Shown here: positions 13,801 through 26,190 of the stretch, one piece after another | Numbering within the stretch: the stretch's first letter is position 1 | How the letters are laid out: every line of letters starts with the position of its first letter | Notes under the pieces: model-generated | What the model saw: only the letters and a program-made list of their open reading frames with translations | Told to the model about the DNA's origin: nothing | Database searches by the model: none | From: Sporodiniella umbellata | Lineage: Eukaryota; Mucoromycota; Mucoromycetes; Mucorales; Rhizopodaceae | Reading direction: 5' to 3' | NCBI GenBank assembly: GCA_025677835.1 | Contig: JAIXMR010000120.1 | Coordinates: 1-64,000 of the forward strand | Length of the DNA stretch: 64,000 nucleotides | Made by a program: the position numbers and the translations under genes

Positions 13801-14395
13801 AAAACAAAGACCGTCCCAGGTATTTGCAGAGATCACACAAGTAACAATTCTTCTGTTTCATTCTGAGCGTCCTTTCTATATTGAGCATTGAGGCTGATGT
13901 TTGAAATCTAGCAGGCTTGCGATTTATTAGTTGACTATTTAGGAATTGTAGCCTTCGATCGGCTGTGATCTGAAGATTTATGCTAGAGCCACCCTCCAAA
14001 GTCTCAAAGACGACAACGGATGCAGCCATTGAGAAGAGAGCAAAAATGTAACTGCGATACAAGAACGTGTTTTGACTCGAGTTTTAATTTTCCGATGTGT
14101 TCCAATTTTTTTCTCACCACATAGCTCGTTCTCTTTTACTTTTCTCTTGTTCGTTTGATTATTCGCTCCCATTCTCAGCTTTACTCACCCATACTTCTAT
14201 TTGTTCACTAGTCGTACTTAGGGTCTCCCTCTCTGTTTTTTTTTTTGTCTCTTTCGATCATCATTCTCCCCTCTCCTTTTTTTTTTCTATATTTTCCTAT
14301 TTTTTTTTTTTTTTTTGGAAATATAATATATATTTGTTCTTTTCTCTTTTTTTTCTTTCTTCCACCTCTCCTTTATTATACTTTCCTTTCAAGTT
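10810..14395. other. Gene-poor intergenic region
   Basis: No convincing coding sequence on either strand. The ORFs near 12000, 12340, 12980 and 13772-14172 are short, lack conserved motifs and have no splice partners that extend them. A tRNA-Met-like fragment lies at about 12262-12345. Pyrimidine-rich DNA at 14230-14390 precedes the LIM-RhoGAP start codon and is probably its promoter/5' leader. Confidence 0.55.
12262..12345 (-). pseudogene. tRNA-Met-like fragment (tRNA relic or SINE-like head)
   Basis: On the minus strand the sequence TTGGCTCAGTTGTTAGAG followed by TGTCAGTCTTAT resembles the 5' half of an elongator tRNA-Met: D arm and box A, then the start of the anticodon arm. After the anticodon-loop region the match is lost. 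I see no GGTTCGA box B and no closing acceptor stem, so this is not an intact tRNA. A T-run follows about 60 bases downstream on the same strand. It could be a decayed tRNA gene or the head of a tRNA-derived SINE. Confidence 0.35.
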
Positions 14396-17300
14396 ATGAC
14401 ACTCTCCGATTCAACCGAGATATCTTCAATAAGATGCAACGCCTGTCGCCGACCATTAGAAGAAAGTTTTGCACGCGCCCTGGATGGTGCCTTTCACTGG
14501 AAATGCTTCCTTTGCATTGTAAGCCTGGGAATGATTGACTTTTATATCTAGCTTACACGTTTCTGTAGGATTGTAAAAAGCCTGTAGCCGAAAAGTTTTA
14601 CCCTTACGAAAAAGACAACCAAGTATACCCATTATGCGAGAGAGATTACTTTAGAAGACTCAACTTGAGTTGTGCGTCTTGTGGTTCGATACTCGAAGGC
14701 TCTTACATCAATGCCGTCGGGAAAAAGTTTCATTTGGAGCATTTTTGTTGCAGCGCCTGCAAAGTACCTCTAAGTGTAGATGACTCTTATTATGAACATA
14801 AAAGCAAAGTTTACTGTCACCTTCACTATTCTATTCATTTCGCAATTAAATGTGGTGGTTGCAAAACATCCATTCTCAAACAATTCGTCGAGCTCAACAG
14901 AAACAATGTGGACGAACATTGGCATCCGGAATGCTACATGATTCACAAAGTAAAAAAAAAAAAAAGAAAAGAAAAACGCTAAAAAAGAATTTCAGCTCAT
15001 CCATGTGAATATAGTTTTGGAATGTAAGGCTGGCACAGTCTTTGAATGGAGAGGATCCAACAATGAATTTTGGCAAGTATTCAAATTTGAAGTAATTTCT
15101 ATTCCAAAAGTCTAATATGTTCTATACATATACAGATTTAAGTACTGCAACATCTGAGCAACTTAAAGAGCACCAAAACGCTATGGAAGAAAAAGTATAT
15201 AGAATATGGACTGTTCTTTCAGCATTTGAAGGTATACTCATATACATTGAGTTTGAAACAACAATGTATATAAATCTTTCTTGTACTTCTAGAATCTGCT
15301 GCTGGCTGTATATCTGACATGTTACTTCATGTCTCTGAAGGAAGTTACGAAGAAGGGGTCAAGATGGCTGCTTATTTTGTGACTCATGTCGAAGTTTTGT
15401 TCAATGCAATTGACGATCTTGCCAGCGATTATTGGGATCAAATCAGAGAGGATCTTCAGTACGATCGAGAAGCTACCTTGATGACTGAAAAGGTCTCCAA
15501 ATTCTTTTCTCTGTTGTCCCATACACAAGAAAACGGTCTCCGCAAAATTGGCATTACACAAGAATTACTGTCTTTGGTGACAGGCTTGGCACATTACTTG
15601 AAGGTTCTAATTCGAATTGGTTTGACAGGGGCTTTGAAGCTCGACAAAAGCGGCATCCTCAAATCTACATCTATCAGCCAATTTCTCAGCCAGTTGATGG
15701 AGCTGGCCAACAAGAAAAAGCCATATCTTGACGAAAGCGAATATACAGTTGCTTCGGACCTTTGCCAGGGGTGTAGAGGTGAATGTAGAACTGCTTGTTT
15801 TAGGTACGAGTCGTCTATTTGGCACGATAAATGTTTTACCTGCTCTATTTGCTCTGCTCCCCAAGCCAAGAACTACAAGAGTACCAGTATCAAGCATTCT
15901 ACCTCAGAAATTGTTTGCTCCCAGTGCGAACATAAAGCGGAAGGGCTCGTTCAAGGTGTGCAATATGTGTCGAAACTCAGACAATTATCCTTTCTACTAC
16001 GCTTTGCTTTGCGCCGTTTGTGTAGCCTGTTGGATGTCCCAGGTAGGAAAAAAAAACAGAGCGAAAACAAACACACATGCTAATTTATTTTCAGACCCAA
16101 TGATCAACTCCAAGGCCCCGCCTATCCACGAAATTCAACCAAAACTTTTGAACTACCCATCCCAACCCTATGTCCCACCTATACCGCCCCTTCCCAAATT
16201 GAATAATGAGGAATCGTCGAACGAACAAATACACTTAAATGATATTAAGCGAATGAAATCCACTCAGATGAACAGAAAAGTTACTAACTCACACCGAATC
16301 GGAAAACGGTCTACTCTAATGGAAGTACCCATGCCAAACGCAGCTTTTATAAGCAACCCATCTGACCATCGGCCACAAAGCCAGGTTTCAAATAAACGTG
16401 CTTCTTTCAACGAACTCAACGGGTTTTCCGAGCCATCCAGACACAAATATACAAAATCAGTACCTGAAGCTAAGAGCTTTTACTTTGCCGAGCTGGGTAC
16501 CTTACAGCATTTCATGTTGAAGCACATTGCAGTTCTTTATCTGGAAGAAATTTTACATTCTCATTTTACTATTGAAGAGTTGGCGGGCTTGATTGATGAT
16601 AAAAAAAATACAACGTTTTGGGGAAAGTTTGGGTTTATGCTAAAATCAAACAAAAAGGCAGCCAAGCCGAAAGGTAAATCTTTTTTTTTTTTTTTTTTTC
16701 GAAGGAACCTACAAACTAACTTATTCATAAAGAAGAGGGCACTTTTGGTGTGCCTATTGAGTTATTGGTGGAAAAAAATGGGATTGAGTCAAATTTAGGT
16801 GTTGGCCCTACTCGTATTATCAAGATTCCTGCCTTTGTTGATGAATGTATTTCCTCTATGAAGCAAATGGATATGTCTACCGAAGGAATATTTAGAAAAA
16901 GCGGAAACAACAAGAAGCTCAAAGAATTACAAGAAGAGATTGATAAAAACCCTAATGGTGTTCAATTGAGCCAAGAGTCAATTGTCAATATCGCAATTCT
17001 TCTAAAAACGTTTCTTCGTGAACTTCCTGATCCGTTGCTGACATTTAAGCTACACAAACTGTTTATGGTTGCCGAAAGTAATACAAAACAAACAAATTGA
17101 CACAAACATTGCTAACCCAAATTTAGAATTGGAATCAGAAGCTGAACGTAAAAGGGTCCTGCATCTGGCTTGTTGTCTTTTACCCAAGGTCAACAGAGAT
17201 ACTATGGAAGTATTGTTTGTCTTTATGAAATGGGTCTCGCAGTTTGCTCATCTTGAAAACAACACTGGAAACAAGATGGATTTGTCAAACCTGGCTACTG

Positions 17301-17686
17301 TTATTGCACCAAATATTTTGCATCCAAAGACAAAAGAGCCGGCCAAAGAAAATACTCATGGTGCTATAAGGATAACCGCAACACTAATAGAAAATGCAGA
17401 GGAGTTTGCAACTGTTCCTGAAGACTTTATTCCTCTTTTGCAGAATCTCTCCTATGAAGAAGCCGATATGGATATGAGTGTTAGACATATACTTAAAAAA
17501 TGCGAAACAGTCATGAAGTTGAAGAGATCCCAAGCGGCAGGTGGACCCCTACCTCCTCAACTACCAAGACAGCATTCGTCTCCGGCCCAATTCAGTATAA
17601 ATAATTTTGAGGGCGACCTGCCTCTTCCGCCGGATACCCTTTCCACATCGCCTCAAAATATGTGCCATTTAGAAAGCCGGTGCTAG
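14396..17686 (+). CDS. LIM-domain RhoGAP (Rga/Lrg-type Rho GTPase-activating protein)
   Basis: Eight exons: 14396-14518, 14569-14949, 15015-15076, 15143-15231, 15293-16042, 16095-16673, 16733-17077 and 17127-17686, in frame for 962 aa. Family knowledge: fungal LIM-RhoGAPs switch off Rho1/Cdc42 to control polarity and wall synthesis. Three zinc-binding LIM modules are near the N-terminus (C-N-A-C-R...H-W-K-C-F-L-C; C-A-S-C-G...H-L-E-H-F-C-C-S-A-C; C-G-G-C...H-W-H-P-E-C), with a degenerate fourth cysteine cluster around 15764-15925 (CQGC...HDKCFTCSIC). The RhoGAP domain (16750-17480) has the arginine finger in STEGIFRKSG and the FLRELPDPLL motif. The C-terminus is Pro/Ser-rich. The third exon could end at 15076 or 15091; both keep frame. 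The exon-7 acceptor is a NAGNAG pair (cataaagaag), so one residue may be optional. Confidence 0.88.
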
Positions 17687-17954
17687 AGGCAGCCCTCTCT
17701 TTTACATACTATTATTAATTCTTGCCATTGTATAAATAACCATTTAAATAAATAAAAAAAGTTTTATTCTACTGGTTTCTTTTTTTAAGGTTGATATAAT
17801 AAGCCCTTATTTTGTAAGCTTTGTGTCTGATATAATTTACTTGTTTCATTTTATTACCCCCTCAATAACTTTAGTTTTGTCCCCTTGCGCTAGTTTGCAA
17901 TTGATACTCCCCTTTTTTTTTTTATCAAAACACAAGGTTTATTTTATTTAGCCT

Positions 17955-19728
17955 TCAAAATTCTTCATGAATAGGGATCTTAGCGCTTTGTGCAACTGCT
18001 TCTTGGCAGACAGCAGGGGAGAGAATACGGTATAAATATTCACACTTTTCAGGTTCTGATACTTCCAAAATTTTGTTTTCTACACCACAATCAACAATGG
18101 CCTTCACACTTCTTTCCGGTCCATTCCAGCAGCGAGTACCTTGGTCATGAAGATGCTTTTTATATATGTTTTCTTTACTTCCCTCAAACTTTTTGAACTT
18201 GCCCAAATGTGTACGGGACCCATCTTTATTGCTTTTTTGGTAGGCGTCTCCCAAAAAGCAAAGCGAATATGTATATCTATATTTGAGGTCAGTTTTTCTG
18301 AGGCAGTATTATATTACATGACTTACTCTCCCTCATCCTTTTCGATACAGACATCTTTGAGTGTCAACCATTCTTTTTCTCTGCCATAATCAAAATCGAT
18401 TTTTTGTTTAACCTCATCCAGTTCACGGTTGAGTCTATCCAGTTCGGATTCGGCTTCCTCAAACAAATGTCTCGCTTTTTCAACATCTTGAAACACATCA
18501 GCTTTAAATAAAAACGCAAATAAGCATTCGTTCTTTAAATACCTCCATCGTGGTAAACGTCGTCTTCGGCTTCTTGTTTTTTAGGTAGTAGCTTGTCTAG
18601 GACATTTAGCTTTATAGAATCAGGAAGCACAGAATCTAATGTCTCATATACAGCATCCATTGCAGATTTTTTAGCTATTGAAATTTTAATGGTTTTTGCC
18701 AAATAAATTTAATTAATAATACCTTCATGTGAATCGTTTTCTTTGCTTCCTATAGTTATTTGGCTATATTCTTCCACTTTAGAATCCACGTCTTTTATGT
18801 TTTCATCAATATCGGATTTGATTTGGTCGTATCTATTGGCAAATTCGTCGTATCCAGAAATGGCACTTTTTACAGCCATATCATGAAAGTTGTGATTGTG
18901 GTCTCGTTTCATATCGTGCAGTATGTTTTGCAATAGCTCCAATTCATCTTTCAAAATCGATATATCATTTTTTAAGATAGAGATTTCTTCAGTATAAGTT
19001 GGGCAAGTGTGTTTGGTTTTTTGATTTTGTGACTCTAAAGTCTTGAGTTGGCTTTCAAGTTTCATTGCATCTGCCTTTTTTAACGTAACTTCTTCCTCTA
19101 GCTTTATCTTTTCGTTTTCCCAGCTATCAACTTTAGTTTGAGCTTCGACAATCCATTGACGTTTGGTTTTTAATCCTTTATCAACGGCTATTTTTTCGGC
19201 AGCCTTTTCTTTTCTGTAGGTTTCTCCGACGATTTGACAGCGATTAGGACAAATCCCATCGTCTTCGTCCGTTCCATCACAGCACTCTTCATCGCATACA
19301 TTATCCCTAACTGAAGAAGACTTGATATAAGATGGAATGTGACCTTCATTTTTGCAGTAAAAACGCCCATTAGGGCATGCTGAGGTACCTAAGAACACGT
19401 TAAGCGTTTTTGTTTGTTTCTATAGGTTGCGGTTTTGTTTTGTTTATTTTTTTTACCTGGCTCATCTGAGCCATCAGGGCAATCGCAATAGTCATCGTTG
19501 ATTGCAGAATGAGCAATGACTTTGGAACCATCTAAACATTTCCAAGTACCATCACTAAAGGCACGATATGAAATCTGTTCTATATTTGCTTAAATTTAAG
19601 TTTTTTTTTTAAAAAAAAAATGGTTTAGCTTTATTATTACTCTCGGAAGGTATGCCCATCAAACTGGATGCCTTTACTAAAGCTGCGGCAGCTATTATAT
19701 AAGGCAATCTTAAACCTAGCAATACCAT
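17955..19728 (-). CDS. GTB1: Glucosidase II beta subunit (ER N-glycan processing)
   Basis: Six exons (19728-19641, 19579-19457, 19388-18723, 18674-18543, 18501-18327, 18297-17955) join to 508 aa. Family knowledge: it is the regulatory, mannose-6-phosphate-receptor-homology subunit that retains and directs glucosidase II, which trims glucose from N-glycans in the ER. A hydrophobic signal peptide ([20 protein letters not shown]) is followed by two LDL-receptor class A-like cysteine repeats (WKCLDG...[15 protein letters not shown] and FYCKN...[13 protein letters not shown]). Then come a long coiled coil with an acidic, lysine-rich stretch, and a C-terminal MRH domain (about 18254-17960: LGKFKKFEG...[11 protein letters not shown]...C...[13 protein letters not shown]). 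The protein ends in HEEF, not the usual HDEL-type signal. Transcribed convergently with the LIM-RhoGAP (268 bp between stops). Confidence 0.9.
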
Positions 19729-20617
19729 CTTGAAGAAAAAGAAAGCCAAAGTAAAATCGGGGTGTAAAATTAGCTTTGATGTCTCACGTAATCAAAAAGT
19801 AAGTCTCAACTACAAATCGTTTCTTTTATCTAAAGGGAGCACACCAATTAGGAACTGTGCAAAGCTCTTTAAAGACTAAAAAGAGAATATTTTTCCAACA
19901 TGATGTGTTAATTTTTTTCGGCTTCTCTCATGAAGAACATAAAACTCAAATACGTGTTACCATTACGACGAAGAAAGGTTCGCCACGGTCATTTGACTTC
20001 GTGCTTAATTAAAATATCAGTAGTAATATTAGCGGAATTGAAGGATTCAATTGTTTTGTATTTTTTTTACACATTAAGGCGCTCTCATATTGGAAAATTA
20101 AATGCTAAGACTTTTTTAAGGCTACTTAGTTAGTGAATATCCCGTTTTCTGTTACTCATATTGATCTTTTTTATGTCATTCCTTTAATGCCACAAAACTT
20201 ACTCAAAACATTTAAGCTTAAAATCAAACGATGCAAGCATAATTTTTATTGTTTAAGAACGTATTAAATCATTTTTTTTATTAAAAAATGTTATCACAGG
20301 TTAAATGTTTTCCTAAAATGTTAGAAAGTAAAGCTTAAATGCATCATAAGACTCTAACAAGTTTTCGAAGATTTTTAATAGTAATTACTTTCTATCCAGA
20401 CATTAAATATGCATTTTTTCGAAATTTTTTGTAGTACGGTTTATTATACTATGCTGTATATCATCGAAAAAAAAAGTTTTTAGAGTTGTCATGTATACGT
20501 ATGCGCTTCCTTCTTTGGATTCTAAAAAAAACTATATAAGTAGATCGTCTCTTGTGTTTCAACGTAAGTAGGTCAGAATAGCCATCTCAGAGAATCATAT
20601 GGGCACCTTCAAAACCC
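19729..20617. other. Intergenic, shared upstream region of GTB1 and the P450 gene
   Basis: Divergent promoter region between glucosidase II beta (-) and the P450 (+). AT-rich with poly-T runs; a TATATAAG sequence lies at about 20532. No coding segment is supported, although the missing first exon of the P450 may lie here. Confidence 0.5.
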
Positions 20618-22377
20618 TTGCCTATCAAAAGAGTACTTCAGAAGCAAAGCGAGTACAAAACCTTTCATGGAAAGAAGATACCGTCGCCTGAAGGAGCACT
20701 TCCTTTTCTAGGTAGCTATACTTTCAACTTGGTAGCAACGAGTATACTAAAGTTTCAAAGGACATCTTTTAAAAATGAGAAAATATACAGGCGTAACTTT
20801 GTCTCAATGGCAAAAGAAATTAGGCCCAATATTTAAGATAAAGATTGGTACTGTCAATTGGGTAGTTATAAGCAATCCTGAAATTTGTCATGATCTTTTG
20901 GCAAATGATGCTACATCAAATCGGGCCTCTCCACCACTTATCGTGGATATAGTCTCGCCAAATAACAGGCAAATCCAAATTCACAATGAAAAAAGATCAA
21001 TTTTTGCTGACAATTTTATAGTGGAATATTATTTGGCAAATATAGTAGTAAATGGAGAAAAACTCGAAGCGTAGTTGTAAGGGCTATGTCACCGAGCTCA
21101 GTAGACAGTTTATCTCGCTTAATGGAGGCAGAAGCGCTGAAAGTTATAGATATTATGAAAATTTACAGTAATGAAAATCAAGGTATAGATGTCTGCAAAT
21201 ATTGCCACTTGGCAGCTGTCAATGTTGTTATGTCTACTCTATTTGGTATCGCTGGATCAAAAAATTTTGAAGACCTTATGTACAAACAAATTAGCACACT
21301 TAATAGTGATCTTGCCAAGCTATTAAAAGTGTCTAACGACTACACTATATTATTTCCTATTCTCAAAGTTTTGGATCCAATACTTCGACGGGGAAAAGGA
21401 GTAGCTAGCTTCGCAGAAGTAAAAGTTTTCCCGTTTGTTCGAGAACTGATTGACCTAGCTCGCAAAAGTACTGAAGATAACTTAGTAAAAAAAATTGACA
21501 ATATCAAGGACGAATACGGTATAGATGATCGAGGAGTGCTATCCATTACAAGTAAAAAAAAATCACAGGGGTTTTCAGACTTAGGCAAAATAGTAGTACT
21601 AAAATCTCTAAAGCCGAAATGATATTTATAGGACTAGACAATATTTCTTCAGCTACTGCATGGTCTATTGCCATTCTTTGTAACTACCCTGAAGCTCAAA
21701 AAAGATCATACGAAGAAATTAATGACTTTATCATAAAAAATGCGAGATACCCAACGTACTTGGACAGAAATGATCTGCCCTACACGGCTGCTGTCATTAA
21801 AGAGTGCATAAGATTTCGTGGGACGTTGCTGATTGGTGGTTATCGCGAAACTTCTAAAGATTGTATGTCAAAACTGAACTTTGCAAAGAGTAAAACGAAG
21901 TTTATACTAAATTTTTGAAAGTGGTTTACAAGGACTACGTTATACCTAAAGGGTATGTTATAGTCGAAAACTTTTTCTACACAAACAAAGATCCCTCTTT
22001 GTTTCCAGAGCCAGAAAAGTTCGACCCAGAGCGCTTTATAAACGATAATAGAAGTATTTACACAATAAGCAACGGGGGTCTGAGTAGCAGAAGCTTTTTT
22101 AGGTTTGGATGGGGCAAGCGCATTTGCCCTGGCATATACATAGTAAGCCTATATAAACAAACGTAACTTTTTTTAAAAAAAAAAATAGACGGAAACCCAA
22201 ATGTTTCATATTCTTACGAAGATCATATTTGCCTACACAATTAGCCCCATAATATCTGATGAAGGGAAGGAAATTTACCCTGATCTAGATAAATTCAACA
22301 TAAAAGGCATAAGTATGAGCCCTATCCCATTCAATGTGCGTTTGGTCGAAAGGAAAGGAAAAACCAATAACACATGA
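20618..22377 (+). CDS. Cytochrome P450 monooxygenase, start unresolved
   Basis: Six exons join in frame: 20618-20741, 20791-20968, 21022-21551, 21614-21862, 21922-22142 and 22189-22377 (at least 496 codons). Visible P450 landmarks are the proline-rich entry KIPSPEGALPFLGS, the helix-C W-R-K-T-R, helix I at about 21614-21660 (FIGLDNISSATAW), the ExxR of helix K (IKECIRFR; E and R three apart), PERF, and the heme loop FGWGKRICPG whose cysteine is the axial ligand. The substrate is unknown. Oddities: no ATG lies in frame upstream of 20618 before a stop, and no N-terminal membrane anchor is seen, so a first exon is missing from my model or the 5' end is broken. The second intron appears to start with GC (see findings). 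The helix-I Thr motif reads DNISSAT, not the usual A/G-G-x-D/E-T-T. Confidence 0.8.
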
Positions 22378-22868
22378 ATAAAAAGATTTATGTTTGGGCA
22401 AATGTATTTAATTTCAAGCTTGATATTTGTTAATATCTTTTTTATAATGAAATCCTAGTGTTGTACGTTTATTTTGGTTTGATAATGAACAACGCTATGA
22501 GAGCAAAAGATCTCATAATGACGAAAAAAATATAAAGATATATACATATTCATTACAATAGATTTTTTCTTGTTATAGAGATACTATTTACGACTCAGAC
22601 ACTATAGATTTGCTTAAAAAGAAAGCTTCTGTGATGTGTATATTCAAGCTCGTTTCTGATAAAATATCGGTAACAAAGCTAATATTGTCTGTGAACCAAA
22701 ATAACTTCCAACTCAATTTCTTCCATTAGCAATAAAATCTCTAGATGTTTCACTCTATTAGTAGGATGATATATGCTTGTTGTATTGCTTCATCAATCCC
22801 ACATTAAAAAAGTGTCGTCTAGAGGGTGTTGAAAAAACTCAACAATTAAATTACAATTAGCTAGTTTA
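22378..22868. other. Intergenic, convergent
   Basis: AT-rich spacer between the 3' end of the P450 and the 3' end of VPS16. It includes AATAAA-like signals but no feature I can name. Confidence 0.5.
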
Positions 22869-25800
22869 TTATTTTGCATTTAACTGAGCAAGGAGCGAGT
22901 CTAGTTCTTGAGCAACTATATGGTTTGTGCATTTTGCACGAACTTGTCTGAGTTTAATTGAGTTGGATGTTAGGTTTTTGGTTATCTTTTGCTTTTTCGT
23001 TTTTATCTTTTTTTACCTCAATCCTTCAACATCCTTATTCATAAATGCGTGTTCTCCTGCTTCTTTGAAAGCACCAATCTTTATAAATAGCATAGGCCGG
23101 ACAGAGATATCACACTTGAAAATGTATTTGGATGCTTCCTGGTACTGTTTGGCTTTTATGCATTCTTCTACAAATGGCTGTATTATAAAAAAAAAAGTTG
23201 GTTATTTGCTTAACCATATACTAAAGCATTATTTACTTCGTATCCAATAGGTGACTTTTTGCTTTTTGCCAACTTTTCCAAGTTCTCCCAATCTCTGGCT
23301 TCTACTAAAGCACGTAGCTTAACCCACCAAAATCTATAAGGAGTGAAAGCTTTAGTTATCTTACTGACAAAAGAAAAAGCATAAAAAAGGCAAGCAGGTA
23401 CCTTTTATCAGGCACTTTAAAATCTGCCTTTACTTTCGATGCTTTGTTGTGTTGCCCTAATTTGGTACACTTATATATCGTCTCGCTCACTGAAAGTCCT
23501 GTAAAACTTTGCTGTACATCTTTTTCGAGTGTTGTTTGATACTGAAGAAGTTTGATTGCCTCATCTACAGCCTATATACAATTTCCATTAGATTACATAT
23601 CTTGTTTTAGTTTTTCTTTTTTTTTTTTTTTACTTTGGCTTCAAAAGCTTGATCTCTGTGTCCGTTATAATACTCATTTGCTTTTTTAAACTTCTTGATG
23701 CGCTCTGTGATATCCTTTGAATGTATAAACGTAAGTTAAAGAAAGTAATACATTAAGTTCCCTTTTAGACTTCAAGTTCTTCTTTTTTTTTCCATACTTT
23801 ATCATTGAACCCTTCCAATAACAAAAAATTGGCAGTATCAACGCCTCTATCATCCTGATGGTAGAAGTTCTTAAGAAGCTCGGTATCTTGCTCCTTGCAG
23901 TATACTTCAAGCAAATTGCATGCCATTGGCTTGTTGTTGATAACGCGAAAGAAATTACCTACGGATAGCTTTCGCTTCAGATGGAATATTACCAAATAAA
24001 CTAATTCAATATATCAGTTTTCTCGTCATCTATGCGGTTGTATATGTAAATGCAATTACCAAGGTCTGTGTCTCCACTTTCTATAGCTTTAATCAGGGCG
24101 GTCTCGTCTTCCTGCATAGATAGTAATAATGGTACTTGATCGGCTGCTTTGGGTTCGTAGTCCAAAAGCTTTGTTGCTAATCTAGTTTGCCCAGCGTCAT
24201 GCGCTGTTTTAGCAATTTCAGCATAAGATAGCCCTGGTTTCTTTGCTAGTTTGTCGACTATATTCCTACAGATAACCTCCTCGTCGTCAGTAGATGACTT
24301 GATTTTTTCACAGGCCCAATGAATGAGAATCTTATCCGTCCTTAGTTGGAGGTATTCTGAAATACGGATGGCTAGCAAGTGATGGTTACGATTTACTAGG
24401 CGGTCAATTAGTATCTCAGGTCCTTGACGTTTATACCTTAAAAAAGAGATGAGAATTGCTTTTTATACACCCCACGCGTTCCTTACATACTGTGTATAAG
24501 TCAAAGGAACACCTATATCGTAAAATCTCACTGCATTTAGAACACGAATTGTTTGTGCCATATCTACGAAACTGCTAGCGTTATAACTGTCTAAAAAGCA
24601 TTTGCCAAAAGATGCTGCTTTTAGTAAAGTTTTTTGATAAACAAAAGGCGGTTCGAATCCTGCTGCTTCAATACAGCTATCAACAGCGTCAGCCAGTTCT
24701 GCTTTGATAGCCCGGATGTTCTCATCTGCTTTGGGGCTTTTGCGCTATAAAATAAAAACACAAAATCCCAAGTTAGCCTTGCTTATAAAAAAAAATACTG
24801 GCATTCTTACTTCGTAGTGATCATAGGCATCGTACAGCATGGCAGGTGCTTCGGTTGATCCGATTTTAAAGATCTTTTCCGTCGATGTGGGGACTTTTCT
24901 GAGTAGTTCGCACTTATCATTGCTCATAATTCGAACACCATCAATCTCTGATACCATATGTATGGGATCATCATAGCTATATTTTATCCAATCCCCATAT
25001 GGTCCTATCACCAATACAATCTTGTCCCAGTATAGCACTACAGCATCCGTGCCACACCAAACCTGTTGAATGGGTGGAATTCTCGATTTTGTGGAGTACT
25101 CCGAGATGTTTTTTTGGAAATCAGTGGAAACAACCCAGAGCTTACCATCTCCTGTAAATAGCGCTAAGAACTTACCGTTAGGAGAGACAGCCATTTTCGT
25201 AAAGGGACCCTGAGTCAAGTGCTGGTCAGTTGTTTCGTTCCCATCCACAACTAGAATTGTTTGACCAGTAGCAATAAAAACCTCGACATGACTACTTAGT
25301 GTGAACTGAGGGGGAACAACTGTCCAACTATGAGGTGGTTCGTCTAAACGAATATCAGCCAAAGGCTTTGGTTGCGGCTCCGAAAAATTAGTAATGGATA
25401 TGAGTTGAAATTTTGCTGTCATTGCCACAAGACCTCCTCCCCAAATTTGACAGTCAATAAGAGTATCGTCTTTGGCTTCCTATTGTTTCGTCAAAATTCA
25501 AACCCACTTAAGAGAAATAGCGCGTTTTGTGAGTCGAAGTGAACATTACCTTTCCCAAAGAAAACTGAGTAACATGGCCTTGAAGTGAATAAAGTCGTAC
25601 AGAGCCGTCCTCAGTAACAACCACCATTTGCTCGTGTTCGGTCCATCCCAATCCAACAATCCTTCCTTTGTCCCACTTTTATACCCATTTATTAGTAACA
25701 AATCTCGGTATCCTCTTTCCAACCCTTTTTATTTTTTTTTTTCTTTGGAGGTCTAACTCACCTGTATCTGATCAATAAGTTTACCAGCACATGTGTAAAT

Positions 25801-26190
25801 ATATATGGTTGGTTTAATAGGCTGTTGTTTTTGAAGTAAAAGTACTTTTCGATCGTCCCTTATCATGGCTATGATTTTATGGTTTTTTATACCGAGGTTA
25901 AAATAGAGTCGCTTTGTTATTTTATAGTTACCGATGGGTCCGCCATACTGTGCTTCAGCAATCATATACTTCGACAGGTCTGAATGGTTCCAAGTTAATG
26001 AGTATACTTCCTCTTTTCTACTTGAATGTTTAGGCACCAAACTTATTTATGCTTTTACTTTTGGTGTTTACTTATAAAAACGATCCTAACATCTAGCGTT
26101 AGAAAATCACTTGTAATAAAAATGCTTAAATTGTAAGCATTAGGGTCCTACATGAAGTTCCGTCCAATCTGCCGTAGGATTTGTAGCCAT
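22869..26190 (-). CDS. VPS16: VPS16, core subunit of HOPS/CORVET tethering complexes
   Basis: About eleven exons on the minus strand, from ATG at 26190 ([13 protein letters not shown]) to the stop at 22869 ([11 protein letters not shown]). Family knowledge: Vps16 is a Class C core subunit for endosome/vacuole membrane fusion. An N-terminal beta-propeller is seen at about 26031-24790 ([59 protein letters not shown]). A C-terminal alpha-solenoid follows ([65 protein letters not shown]). These blocks match Vps16 in order. The acceptor of the first intron is unclear: the exon-1 donor (after 26152) is phase 0 and the nearest AGs shift the frame unless one inside AAAGAG is used. Length is roughly as expected for the family (about 800-850 aa). 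Confidence 0.88.

Noticed and set aside
15322..15897. Long antisense ORFs within the LIM-RhoGAP exon
   Set aside because: They are shadows of a real coding exon, with no domain of their own.
21552..21613. Frameshift in the P450 between residues before helix I
   Set aside because: A 62-bp GT-AG intron (21552-21613) restores the frame and the helix-I start, so no mutation needs to be assumed.
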